Shown here: positions 14,083 through 22,492 of the stretch, in pieces
How the letters are laid out: each line of letters starts with the position of its first letter
How positions within the stretch are numbered: the stretch's first letter is position 1
NCBI GenBank assembly: GCA_035627955.1
Contig: DASPKU010000006.1
Span: forward strand, 186,001-250,000
Direction of reading: 5' to 3'
DNA: 64,000 bases
DNA from: Phycisphaerales bacterium
GTDB lineage: Bacteria > Planctomycetota > Phycisphaerae > Phycisphaerales > UBA1924
Translations under genes and position numbers: made by a program
Notes under the pieces: generated by a model
The model's input: only the letters and a program-made list of their open reading frames with translations
What the model was told of the DNA's origin: nothing
The model's database searches: none

Positions 14083-14873
14083 GCGCCATCGCCCCCGAGG
14101 ACAGCAGGCTGACCGAGCTGCTCGCCGACCAGGCGCTGGTGGGCCTGACCAACGAGCAGGAGCTGGAGCTGGAGACGCTGCTCGCCCGCGAGGGGCGGGA
14201 GGGTGAGTGGTCGCTGGCGACCACGGCAGCGCTGCTCGAGCTGGGGATGCTGAAGAGCGACGACTGGGAGCCGATGCCTGAGGAGGTGCAGCATCGGCTG
14301 GTGAAGGCGGGCAACGGGTGGGCGACGGCGACCTCGAGCGTGCTCAAGCCGCCGACTCTCTCAGAGAGCCCCGTAATGGCGATGTCTCGCCGGGCGACCC
14401 GCCTGGTGTGGAGTTCGGGGCCTTGGCTGGTCGCTGCGGCGAGCTTCATCCTGGTGGCAATCGCGGTGTACAGCTGGTCGCCGTGGACGCGTCAGGACAT
14501 CGTGCACGTGGTGAACCGCGACCCGGACCGCGAGGTCATCCACTGGAAGGACTGGGACAACCCCGAGGTCAAGGGCGTGCTCGGGGAGGTGGTGTGGTGC
14601 GAGGATCAGCAGTTGGGCTACATGCGGTTCGTGGGCCTGCGGCCCAATGACCCCTCCAAGGAGCAGTACCAGGTCTGGATCGTCGACGAGCGCGGCATGG
14701 GGCAGCGGATCAGCGGCGGGGTGTTCGACGCCGAGGACGACGGCGAGACCATCGTGCCTGTGAAGCCGGCCATGCCCGTCCGTGGTGCGAAGCTGTTCGC
14801 GGTGACGATCGAGCCGCCGGGGGGCCTGTGGGTTTCGGACATGACTCGCCGTGTGACGGTAGCGGCCAAGTGA
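14079..14873 (+). CDS. anti-sigma factor, RskA-like
   Basis: 264 residues from GTG 14079, overlapping the sigma gene. The N-terminal part (about 1-90) is helical, a membrane segment lies at about 108-130 ('GPWLVAAASFILVAIAVYSW'), and the C-terminal extracytoplasmic domain ('YQVWIVDERG', 'VPVKPAMPVRGAKLFAVTIEPPGG') matches the anti-sigma-K/RskA fold. It would hold the upstream ECF factor at the membrane until an envelope signal triggers proteolysis. The zinc-finger HxxxCxxC motif is not seen. Confidence 0.88.
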   Translation: MSAIAPEDSRLTELLADQALVGLTNEQELELETLLAREGREGEWSLATTAALLELGMLKSDDWEPMPEEVQHRLVKAGNGWATATSSVLKPPTLSESPVMAMSRRATRLVWSSGPWLVAAASFILVAIAVYSWSPWTRQDIVHVVNRDPDREVIHWKDWDNPEVKGVLGEVVWCEDQQLGYMRFVGLRPNDPSKEQYQVWIVDERGMGQRISGGVFDAEDDGETIVPVKPAMPVRGAKLFAVTIEPPGGLWVSDMTRRVTVAAK

Positions 14874-14968
14874 GCCCGCGCCGGGGTCCACCGTTGTGAG
14901 GTCATCTCGCTGGACGTGGGCATTTCAACGCACCTGAGAGGGTTTATGGCCGGTGCTATGCTGGGTTC

Positions 14969-17449
14969 ATGACCACCGGGCTGGGAGGGAAGAGTTGCGG
15001 CACGGGCGTGGCGGAGGCGCCGCGGTCGGTGTCGCTGGAAGTGCTGCCCAGCAAGCCTGCGCGCCAGGCGGTCAAGAAGAGCAAGGTCTCCAAGTGGCGG
15101 GCGGGCGTGCTCATCGGCGTGCACGTGCTGATGATCGCACACATCATTCAGTGGCTGATCCAGGGCCGCACGATCGCGCCGGTGGAGCCCTCGGAGGCGA
15201 TGTACGCGCTGGAGCTGGGGCGGCTGAACGCCGGGTTCATCTTCTTCTGCGCGGCCCTGCTCGCGACGTTTATCTTCGGGCGGTTCTTCTGCGGGTGGGC
15301 GTGCCACGTGGTGGCGCTGCAGGACCTGTGCGCCCACTGGATGAACAGGATGGGCGTGCGGCCCAAGCCGCTGCGCTCGCGCCTGCTGCTGTGGGCGCCG
15401 CTGCTGCTGGCGCTGTACATGTTCGTCTGGCCAACGTTCAAGCGCGTGGCCCTGGTGCCGCTGGAAACGCAGATCGCCAAATGGGTTGAGAAGAGCGACC
15501 CCGCGCGGGCGGAGAAGTGGACGTTCCCCGACTGGCTGCTCGACCTTTCGCAGGCGCGGGCCCAGGCGGGGCACCCGGGCTTCCACAAGGAGTTCATCGT
15601 CGAGGAGTACTGGGCGACCTTCCCCACGGAGTGGTACATCATCGTCCCGTTCCTGGGCGTGTGCGGGTTCGCGACGGTGTACTTCCTGGGCAGCAAGGGT
15701 TTCTGCACGTACGGCTGCCCCTACGGCGGCTTCTTCGCGCCGATGGACAAGGTGTCGATCGGGCGGATCGTGGTCGATCACGACAAGTGCGAGGGGTGCG
15801 GGCACTGCACGGCCGCGTGCACGAGCAACGTGCGGGTGTCGCAGGAGGTCAAGGACTTCGGGATGGTGGTGGACCCCGGGTGCATGAAGTGCCTGGACTG
15901 TGTGAGCGTGTGCCCCAACGACGCGCTGAGCTTCTCGTTCGCGCGTCCTGCGGTGTTCAAGAAGGCGCACACGGAGGAGGCGAAGCAGGGAAAGACCCGC
16001 CGGCCGGAGTACGACGTCTCGTGGTGGCAGGACGCGGCGCTGCTCGTGCTGTGCGTGGTGTTCTTCATCGGCTTCCGGCAGATGTTCAACAAGATCCCGC
16101 TGCTGATGGCGGCGGGGATGGCGCTGTGCGGCGGGTTCATCGCGTGGAAGCTGTGGACACTGGCGACGGAACCGAACGTGCGGCTGCAGAGCCTGCAGCT
16201 GAAGCTCAAGGGGAAGCTGAAGCCGGCTGGCTTGGTGGTGGCGGTCCTGGGCTCGCTGTACTTGGCCTGGGGCGCGTGGGGGGCGACGAACCAGGGCCTG
16301 CAGTTCGCGGCCAACTACTACGACATAAAGGTCAAGACGCCCTTCGAGCGGGTGTTCTCGGCAGGCTACACGCCGACCAGCGAAGACGCGGCTAACGCCG
16401 GGCAGGTGGTGAAGCTGCTCAAGCTCGCCGGGCCCGTGGGCGAGGGCGGGATGGGGTGGACCCATTCGGTTGAGCTCAACCTGCGCCTGGCGTGGAACCT
16501 CGCGGTGCTGGGGGAGCGTGCGGAGGCCGAGGAGTACCTGCGTCGCGCGATTGCGAAGGAGCGGCCGTCGCCGCAGGCGAGCACGCGCGTGGTGCAGCTG
16601 GCGCAACTGCTGGGACTGCGGGGCATGCCGCAGGCGGAGGTGCTGAAGGAGATCGAGGCGATCGCCGCGGCCAAGCCGCACCTGTACGGCGTGCGGCTGA
16701 TGCTGGCGCAGGAGGCGCTGGGGAAGGGGAACCGCGAGCGGGCGATCCAGATTGCGGAAGCGGTGCTCGCGTCGGAGAAGCCGGAGCTGACGGTTGGCGA
16801 GCGCATCCAGGCGGCCACCGTGCTCTTCTATGCGGAGGTCACCGAGAAGGGGTTTGCGGAGCTCGAGAAGGCGATCGATCAGGCACGCGATCCCGAGCGC
16901 CGTACCGACGTGCACGGGCTGCTGCAGGCGGCCGAAACGTACCTGCAGCTGGGTCGTGGTGCCCGTGCTGCGGACCTTGCGGAATGGGTGCTGAAGATGG
17001 AGCGGCGGCCGTTCCCGGGCATCCAGATGCACGCTGTGAGCGTGATGCTGCGATCGGGGCGGGGCGAGGACTCCCTCAAGTACCTTCCACAGATCCTCGA
17101 GCACAGGAAGCCGCGTCCGGATGCGGGCATGGTGACACAGATCGGCGACCTGTATCTGCAGGCGGGCAAGATGAAGGAGGCGGAGGAGACGCTCGCGGCC
17201 GCGGTCAAGGAGCACCCGAAGGTGGCGTTCGCACGGGCGACGTACGCTCGGGCGCTGGCGATGAACGGGAGAAATGAGCAGGCGCTGGCGGAACTCGAGG
17301 CCGCGTGTGCCTTGGATGGTGCGCCCGAATACCTGAGCGCCAAGGCCGAGCTGCTCAACGCAATGGGGCGCACGGCGGAGGCGCAGAAGGCGCTTGAGGC
17401 GGCGCAGCGGGCCGCGGATCGGCGCTTGCAGCCGGCAGGGCAGCCGTAA
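14969..17449 (+). CDS. membrane 4Fe-4S protein (NapH/CcoG-like) fused to TPR domain
   Basis: 826 residues. Several membrane segments occur (about 47-65, 83-105, 140-160, 220-240, and two at 355-400). Cys motifs are 'FFCGWACHV', 'CTYGCPYG' and two ferredoxin-type clusters, 'CEGCGHCTAAC' and 'CMKCLDCVSVCP'. This layout is that of NapH/RdxA/CcoG-type electron-transfer membrane proteins. Unlike these, the last 400 residues form tetratricopeptide-like helices ('RLAWNLAVLGERAEAEEYLRRA', 'ALAELEAACALDGAPEYLSA'). Redox partner unknown. It follows the anti-sigma gene by 95 bp. Confidence 0.85.
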   Translation: MTTGLGGKSCGTGVAEAPRSVSLEVLPSKPARQAVKKSKVSKWRAGVLIGVHVLMIAHIIQWLIQGRTIAPVEPSEAMYALELGRLNAGFIFFCAALLATFIFGRFFCGWACHVVALQDLCAHWMNRMGVRPKPLRSRLLLWAPLLLALYMFVWPTFKRVALVPLETQIAKWVEKSDPARAEKWTFPDWLLDLSQARAQAGHPGFHKEFIVEEYWATFPTEWYIIVPFLGVCGFATVYFLGSKGFCTYGCPYGGFFAPMDKVSIGRIVVDHDKCEGCGHCTAACTSNVRVSQEVKDFGMVVDPGCMKCLDCVSVCPNDALSFSFARPAVFKKAHTEEAKQGKTRRPEYDVSWWQDAALLVLCVVFFIGFRQMFNKIPLLMAAGMALCGGFIAWKLWTLATEPNVRLQSLQLKLKGKLKPAGLVVAVLGSLYLAWGAWGATNQGLQFAANYYDIKVKTPFERVFSAGYTPTSEDAANAGQVVKLLKLAGPVGEGGMGWTHSVELNLRLAWNLAVLGERAEAEEYLRRAIAKERPSPQASTRVVQLAQLLGLRGMPQAEVLKEIEAIAAAKPHLYGVRLMLAQEALGKGNRERAIQIAEAVLASEKPELTVGERIQAATVLFYAEVTEKGFAELEKAIDQARDPERRTDVHGLLQAAETYLQLGRGARAADLAEWVLKMERRPFPGIQMHAVSVMLRSGRGEDSLKYLPQILEHRKPRPDAGMVTQIGDLYLQAGKMKEAEETLAAAVKEHPKVAFARATYARALAMNGRNEQALAELEAACALDGAPEYLSAKAELLNAMGRTAEAQKALEAAQRAADRRLQPAGQP

Positions 17450-17537
17450 GTCAGACGGCGATAGCGTGCAATCGCGCCGTATTCCCGCAATGCGGCGGGC
17501 CTGTCGCGCCATGTGCTATCGAGAACATGGAGGGCTC

Positions 17538-18395
17538 ATGCTGCGCATCGCGACAGGTCTGGTAGCCATCTGGCTGGGGGCGTCGGCGTTCGGTCAGGTG
17601 GTCACGCTCACACCCGTGGCCGATAACACGCTGTACGAGTCGCCCGACATGGCGGTGAGCAACGCCGTGGGGCCGCACGTTTACTGCGGCAAGACGAACA
17701 CGAACGTGCTGCGGCGGGCCCTCATGCGGTTCGACGTCTCCGCGATTCCTGCGGGCGCGATGGTGACCGATGTGGAGCTGCGGCTCTACCTCAATCGCGG
17801 GGAGGGCGATGGGGTGCGGTACCAGATTCACCGCGTCACGAGCTCGTGGGGGCAGGGGACCTCGAACGCGGGAGATCCGGGTGGGCTGGGCGCGGCCGCG
17901 ACGCCGGGGGATCCGACGTGGACGGCGAGCTTCTTCGGCTCGCAACTTTGGACCACGCCGGGCGGGGACTTCGAGGGCGAACCCAGCGCCGAGGTGGTCG
18001 TGGGTTCGTCCTTCGCGACCTACAGCTGGAGTGGGCCGGGGGTGGTCGCCGACGTTCAGGGCTGGGTGGGCGACGGTTCGTCGAACTTCGGATGGCTGCT
18101 CCGCGGGGCGGAGGACACGCTGGGCTCGGCCCTACGTTGGTCGTCGATGGAGGGGGAGAACCCGCCGCAGTTGATCGTGACGTACCAGGCGGGCTCTACC
18201 TGCGGCACGGCCGACTACAACGGCGACGGCGACGTTGGAACTGATCAGGACATCGAGGCGTTTTTCGCTTGCCTGGGTGGGACGTGCTGCGACACCTGCT
18301 GGCACTTGGGGGGCGACTTTAATGGCGATGGGGATACCGGGACCGACCAGGACATCGAGTCGTTCTTCCGGGTGCTGGGCGGGGGGCCCTGCTGA
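17538..18395 (+). CDS. exported DNRLRE-domain protein with GC-type dockerin tail
   Basis: 285 residues from ATG 17538 (GGAGGG just upstream). A signal peptide (MLRIATGLVAIWLGASAFGQ) precedes a DNRLRE-like beta domain ('ADNTLYESPDMAVSNAVG', 'RRALMRFDVSAIPAGAMVTD', 'DVQGWVGDGSSNFGWLL'). The tail has two Ca-binding-like repeats, 'DYNGDGDVGTDQDIEAFFACL' and 'DFNGDGDTGTDQDIESFFRVL', with several Cys and a terminal 'GGGPC'. The tail probably serves surface attachment or sorting. The body is paralogous to the protein at 54981, which has a different tail. Confidence 0.88.
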   Translation: MLRIATGLVAIWLGASAFGQVVTLTPVADNTLYESPDMAVSNAVGPHVYCGKTNTNVLRRALMRFDVSAIPAGAMVTDVELRLYLNRGEGDGVRYQIHRVTSSWGQGTSNAGDPGGLGAAATPGDPTWTASFFGSQLWTTPGGDFEGEPSAEVVVGSSFATYSWSGPGVVADVQGWVGDGSSNFGWLLRGAEDTLGSALRWSSMEGENPPQLIVTYQAGSTCGTADYNGDGDVGTDQDIEAFFACLGGTCCDTCWHLGGDFNGDGDTGTDQDIESFFRVLGGGPC

Positions 18396-18488
18396 GGCCG
18401 GAATGAGCCGGATGGCCCCCGAGCGGGGCTGAGGAAAAACGTCGGCGGGGCCGATATACTCTGGACCCAGTGCCGGGAACGGCATGAT

Positions 18489-18562
18489 GGGCGATTGGCG
18501 CAGTTGGCTAGCGCGCATGCATGACACGCATGAGGTCCCGAGTTCGAGTCTCGGATCGCCCA
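18489..18562 (+). tRNA. tRNA-Val(GAC)
   Basis: A 74-nt cloverleaf: acceptor stem GGGCGAT/ATCGCCC, D-arm GCGC...GCGC, anticodon stem CATGC/GCATG with loop ATGACAC (anticodon GAC), and T-arm CCGAG-TTCGAGT-CTCGG. CCA is not encoded. A terminator follows. Confidence 0.95.
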
Positions 18563-18570
18563 CTTGAATG

Positions 18571-18602
18571 AACCCCCGGCCGCGACGGTCGGGGGTTTTT
18601 TC
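18571..18602 (+). terminator. Rho-independent terminator after tRNA-Val
   Basis: AACCCCCGGCC pairs with GGTCGGGGGTT (one G:T pair) around GCGAC, followed by TTTTT. Confidence 0.88.
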
Positions 18603-18646
18603 GTGCCCTCGTTCAATCCTTGGCGGGCGTCCACCTAGGCTGGGGA

Positions 18647-19150
18647 ATGGAACAGCCCACCCGCCTGCCGCATCCGATGCTGGACGCCTTCGACGCCCGC
18701 GTGGCCGGGTGGATGGGGCGGTACGGCATCCCGCTGCTGCGGTGGTCGCTGGGGATCGTGTTCATCTGGTTCGGGTTGCTCAAGCCATGGCGGCTGAGCC
18801 CGGCGGATGACCTCATCGAGGCGACTGTCTACTGGGTCGACCCGGCGTGGTTCATCCCGCTGCTGGGATGGTGGGAGGTGGCGATCGGGGTAGGGCTGCT
18901 GGTGCGGCCGCTCAACCGTGTAGCGATCCTGCTGCTGTTCCTGCAGATGCCCGGGACGATGCTGCCGCTGGTGCTGCTGCCGGAGGTGTGCTTCGTGCAC
19001 GTGCCGTGGGCGCCGACGCTGGAGGGCCAGTACATCATCAAGAACCTGGTGCTGATCTCGGCGGCGCTGGTGGTGGGCGGCACGGTGCGGAAGCGGCGCG
19101 AGACGATTCAGGGGGCCTCGGGCTCGGGCGGGGGTTCGGGGGCGCGGTAG
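18647..19150 (+). CDS. DoxX-like integral membrane protein
   Basis: 167 residues from ATG 18647 (GGGGA just upstream; a TTG at 18620 is possible). Four hydrophobic segments: about 30-48 ('LLRWSLGIVFIWFGLLKPW'), 62-85, 90-112 and 130-150. The first resembles the DoxX/DUF417 start, where a K-P pair ends helix 1. Function unknown beyond membrane location. The 3' end overlaps the convergent CNNM gene by 43 bp. Confidence 0.75.
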   Translation: MEQPTRLPHPMLDAFDARVAGWMGRYGIPLLRWSLGIVFIWFGLLKPWRLSPADDLIEATVYWVDPAWFIPLLGWWEVAIGVGLLVRPLNRVAILLLFLQMPGTMLPLVLLPEVCFVHVPWAPTLEGQYIIKNLVLISAALVVGGTVRKRRETIQGASGSGGGSGAR

Positions 19151-20427
19151 GCCAGCAGCTTGTCCACGCGGGCGCCGTCCATATCGACAACCTCAATGCG
19201 CCAGCCGTGCCAGTCGGTCCATTCGCCCGCGTGCGGGATCCTCCCCAAGACCGCGAGCACGAGCCCCGCGGCGGTGCTGACGTCCGGCAGCTCGTCCTGC
19301 TGGGCGTCGGTAATGCTGAGCGTGCCAACGAGCTCGTGCAGCGGCATGCGGCCGTCGATGAGCCACGAGCCGTCCTGGCGGCGTTTGGCGCCCGGAGGGG
19401 CCTGCTCGCCACGCCGGGTGATGTCGCCGACGAGTGCGGTGGTGACGTCGTTGAGGGTGACGAGGCCGAGCGTGCCGCCGTGCTCGTCGACAACGAAGAC
19501 GATGTGGCTCCTGGTGGTGCGGAAGTGATCCAGGGCCTTGAGTGCGGGCATGGTCTCTGGGACGAAGACGGGCTTGCGGGCGACGCGGTTGACGGTGAAG
19601 TTGAGGCCGCCGAGCAGGCCGTAGGAGATGAGGTCCTTGATGTGCACTACGCCGACGAGGTCGTCGAGGCTGTCCTTTGCGATGGGGAAGTGGGAGTAGG
19701 GCGAGGTGCCGACGTGGATCTTGAGCTCCTCCACGGTGGTGGTCTCGGGCAGCCAGACGACCTCGGTGCGGGGCACCATGAGGTCGCGGACGGTGAGGTC
19801 GCCGACGCGGAGCACGCGCTGCAGGATGGTGTGCTCCTGGGGCGTGAAGACGCCGGTGCTGGCGGCGCGGGCGACGATGGCCTGCACGTCCTCGGCGGAG
19901 ACATCGTCGTCGGTGCGCTGCTTAACACGGATGGCCCTGAGGATGAGGTGTGTCGTGGCGGTGAGGAGTCGGACGGGCCAGGCCGCGAGCTTGGAGAGGA
20001 TGGCGAGGGGGCGGGCGATGGCGGAGGCGATGGCCTCGGGGTAGGCCATGGCCAGGCGCTTGGGGACGAGCTCGCCCAGCACCAGCGAGAAGTAGGTGAT
20101 CACGAGGACGACAAGCGCGAGCGCGGCCTTGTCGGCGTAGGCCTCTGGCAGGCCCAGACGGATGAGCAGGTCCTGGATCGGCTGGGTCATGGCCCGCTCG
20201 CCGATGGCGCCCGCGAAGATGCCGACGAGGGTGATGCCGACCTGAACGGTGGAGAGGAAGCGGGTGGGGTCGCGCCGGAGGTCGAGGGCGGTGGCGGCGG
20301 AGCGGCTGCCGCGGGAGGCGTCGGCCTGCAGGCGGGAGGCGCGGGAGGTCATCATGGCCAGCTCGGCCATGGCGAAGATGCCGTTGAGCAGCAGGAGGAA
20401 GAGGAGGACGACGATCGCTAGGAGCAT
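19108..20427 (-). CDS. CNNM/CorC-type membrane protein with CBS pair (hemolysin family)
   Basis: 439 residues from ATG 20427, where the first membrane helix starts directly (MLLAIVVLLFLLLLNGIFAMAE); a GTG at 20445 is an alternative. DUF21/CNNM membrane domain about 1-185, CBS pair about 205-325 ('DLMVPRTEVVWLPETTTVEEL', 'SHIVFVVDEHGGTLGLVTLND'), and CorC_HlyC domain about 345-435. Family members are linked to Mg/Co efflux; 'hemolysin' is a historical name. Divergent from the HDOD regulator. Confidence 0.92.
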   Translation of the reverse strand: MLLAIVVLLFLLLLNGIFAMAELAMMTSRASRLQADASRGSRSAATALDLRRDPTRFLSTVQVGITLVGIFAGAIGERAMTQPIQDLLIRLGLPEAYADKAALALVVLVITYFSLVLGELVPKRLAMAYPEAIASAIARPLAILSKLAAWPVRLLTATTHLILRAIRVKQRTDDDVSAEDVQAIVARAASTGVFTPQEHTILQRVLRVGDLTVRDLMVPRTEVVWLPETTTVEELKIHVGTSPYSHFPIAKDSLDDLVGVVHIKDLISYGLLGGLNFTVNRVARKPVFVPETMPALKALDHFRTTRSHIVFVVDEHGGTLGLVTLNDVTTALVGDITRRGEQAPPGAKRRQDGSWLIDGRMPLHELVGTLSITDAQQDELPDVSTAAGLVLAVLGRIPHAGEWTDWHGWRIEVVDMDGARVDKLLAYRAPEPPPEPEAP

Positions 20428-20641
20428 GGGCGGATTATCGCACAAACGGGGGGCGTTCGGGGTCGGTGCGGGCGAGCGTTGGGCGGCGTGTGGACGGCGG
20501 CGGTCCGTTTATGCGGGCGCGGTGGGAAGCGGGGCCGACTGGCGGGTTTATACGGAGTCAAAAGTCCCCAGCATGAGTGCCGATCTCAGGGGAGTCCTTT
20601 GACAGCGTTGCAACCGGGTCCTGCCGGCGAGGAGCCTACAC

Positions 20642-22474
20642 ATGCGACTTCTGATCATCGACGACGACGAGCTCACGCGCCTGGCGATGGCGTTTGCTTT
20701 GGAGAAGGCGGGGCACGAGGTGGTCCACAGCGCGCTGGCGCAGGACGGCCTGCGGCAACTGCGCGAGTCGAAGTTCGATGGGCTGCTGCTGGACCTGGAG
20801 ATGACGCCGACCGACGGCGTGCAGTGCCTCATGGCCGTTCGCGCCGATGAGCGGCTCAGGGCGCTGCCGGTCATTCTGGTTTCCGCACGTCCGCAGCGGG
20901 AGGCGGTGGTAAGGATCGCGCGGCTGGGCGTTCGCGGGCTGATCATCAAAAGCAATGGGTTCATCCAGGAGGTCGTCAAGCGGGTGGGCGGGCTGGCCGC
21001 CCCGGAGCCGTGCGTGGGGACTCCCGCCAGCGAGCGCGTGCAGGACGCGGAGAAGGCGGCTGCGACACCCGCGGCACCCGCGAGCGCGAGGCTGGTGGGG
21101 ACGCCGGAGCCCTCCCCGAAGAGCCAGGATGAGCGGCTGGACACGGCCGGTGCGATTGAGGAGCTCAAGTCGCTCAAGCCGATCCTGAGCCGGCAGGAGT
21201 TGCTCGACAAAGTTCTGAGCGGGAACGAGTTGAAAGCGATGGGCCCGGCCGCGCGGCAGGTGCTGTCGCTTACGGGCAACAGCGGGTCATCCGTCGATAC
21301 GGTCGCAAAGGCGCTGCGGCAGGATCAGGCGATGTCGCTGCGGATCCTGAAGCTCGCAAACTCGAGCCTGTATCGGCGTGGGGCGCCGGTGGACACCGTC
21401 GCAAAGGCGGTGGCGCGGATCGGCACGGACCAGATCCGCCAGACGATCCTGTCCATGAGCGTGTTGGAGCGGTTCGGTGCCGCGGGAACGCAGGGCCGCA
21501 TCCGTGCTGACTGGTTCTGGGAGCACGGTATCGCGACGGGCCTGTTTGCGTCGGGGATCGCGCGGGCGCGCGGGTGCGGCAACGAGCAGTGCGACGCGAT
21601 GTTCACGGCGGGGCTGCTGCACGACATCGGCCGCATGCTGTTCGCCGAGCGGCTGGGGGATGTTTACGCGGGCGTGCTGGAGGTGGCGGACCGGCTGGAG
21701 CTGCCGCTGGAGGGGGTGGAGTCGCGCCTGCTGCTGATCAACCACGCGGACCTGACCGATCGTCTACTCCGGGAGTGGACCTTCCCGGCCGAGATGATCA
21801 ACCCGATCGCGTACCACCACCTGAGCGTTGGCAACGTGCGGAACGTGGCGCCGCGGGCGTTGATTGAGGTGACGACGCTCGGGCTCGCGAATCGGCTGGC
21901 GCACGCGTGCCTGCTGGGGACGAGCGGGAACGACGTGCTGTACCCCATCGAGGAGTGCATCGCGGCGCTGGGGCTGCGGAAGGGCGTGGTCGCGGAGCTC
22001 TGCCGCGAAGTGCCTGACATGACGCTTGACATGCGGATGACGATGCTGTCGCACTCGAGCGACGCTGGGACTTCGTGGGTCGAGGTGGCGAAGGGCGCAT
22101 TGGGAGAAGGGGTCCGGGCGGAGCTGGTTGCACTCAACCGTGAGACCACCGCGGCGGGGTACTTCCTGGAGCGGCTGGGCGTAAGCGCCGGCGTGGAGCA
22201 GCCAAACGTGCTGGTGGTGCGTGTGGCCAATGCGAGCGAGCGGGCGCCGCTCATGGATCGCGTGCGCGAAGCGGAGAAGGCGACAGGGCAGTCGGGGCTT
22301 CCCGTGCTGGTGCTGGCCGGGTCGCCGGGGGCGTTCTTCGGGCAGGGGGTGCTGGGGGAGCGCCGGGTGGAGCAGCTGGTCTCGCCCGTACGGGTGGAGC
22401 GCGTCCTGCGGGCCTTGGCGTCGCTGGCGGGCGTTAGCGAGGTTGCAAGCCGCGGAGTGAAGGCCGCAGCGTGA
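20642..22474 (+). CDS. response regulator receiver-HDOD protein
   Basis: 610 residues. Receiver domain about 1-115 with acidic D7-D9, phosphoacceptor D51 in 'LLLDLEM', a Ser at 'LVSARP' and Lys in 'LIIKS'. A Pro/Ala linker follows, then an HDOD domain (about 180-390: 'ALRQDQAMSLRILKLANSSLYRRG', 'LLHDIGRMLFAERLG'). The C-terminal 200 residues have no clear match. HDOD regulators act in c-di-GMP and motility signalling; no dedicated histidine kinase is adjacent. The start is preceded by GAGGAG. Confidence 0.9.
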   Translation: MRLLIIDDDELTRLAMAFALEKAGHEVVHSALAQDGLRQLRESKFDGLLLDLEMTPTDGVQCLMAVRADERLRALPVILVSARPQREAVVRIARLGVRGLIIKSNGFIQEVVKRVGGLAAPEPCVGTPASERVQDAEKAAATPAAPASARLVGTPEPSPKSQDERLDTAGAIEELKSLKPILSRQELLDKVLSGNELKAMGPAARQVLSLTGNSGSSVDTVAKALRQDQAMSLRILKLANSSLYRRGAPVDTVAKAVARIGTDQIRQTILSMSVLERFGAAGTQGRIRADWFWEHGIATGLFASGIARARGCGNEQCDAMFTAGLLHDIGRMLFAERLGDVYAGVLEVADRLELPLEGVESRLLLINHADLTDRLLREWTFPAEMINPIAYHHLSVGNVRNVAPRALIEVTTLGLANRLAHACLLGTSGNDVLYPIEECIAALGLRKGVVAELCREVPDMTLDMRMTMLSHSSDAGTSWVEVAKGALGEGVRAELVALNRETTAAGYFLERLGVSAGVEQPNVLVVRVANASERAPLMDRVREAEKATGQSGLPVLVLAGSPGAFFGQGVLGERRVEQLVSPVRVERVLRALASLAGVSEVASRGVKAAA

Positions 22475-22492
22475 GCGTCACTACGATGGCAG

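Noticed and set aside
14618-17512. 964-codon open frame on the minus strand
   Set aside because: It is antisense to the 4Fe-4S/TPR gene; its product is Arg/His/Leu-rich without any motif, typical of high-GC shadow frames.
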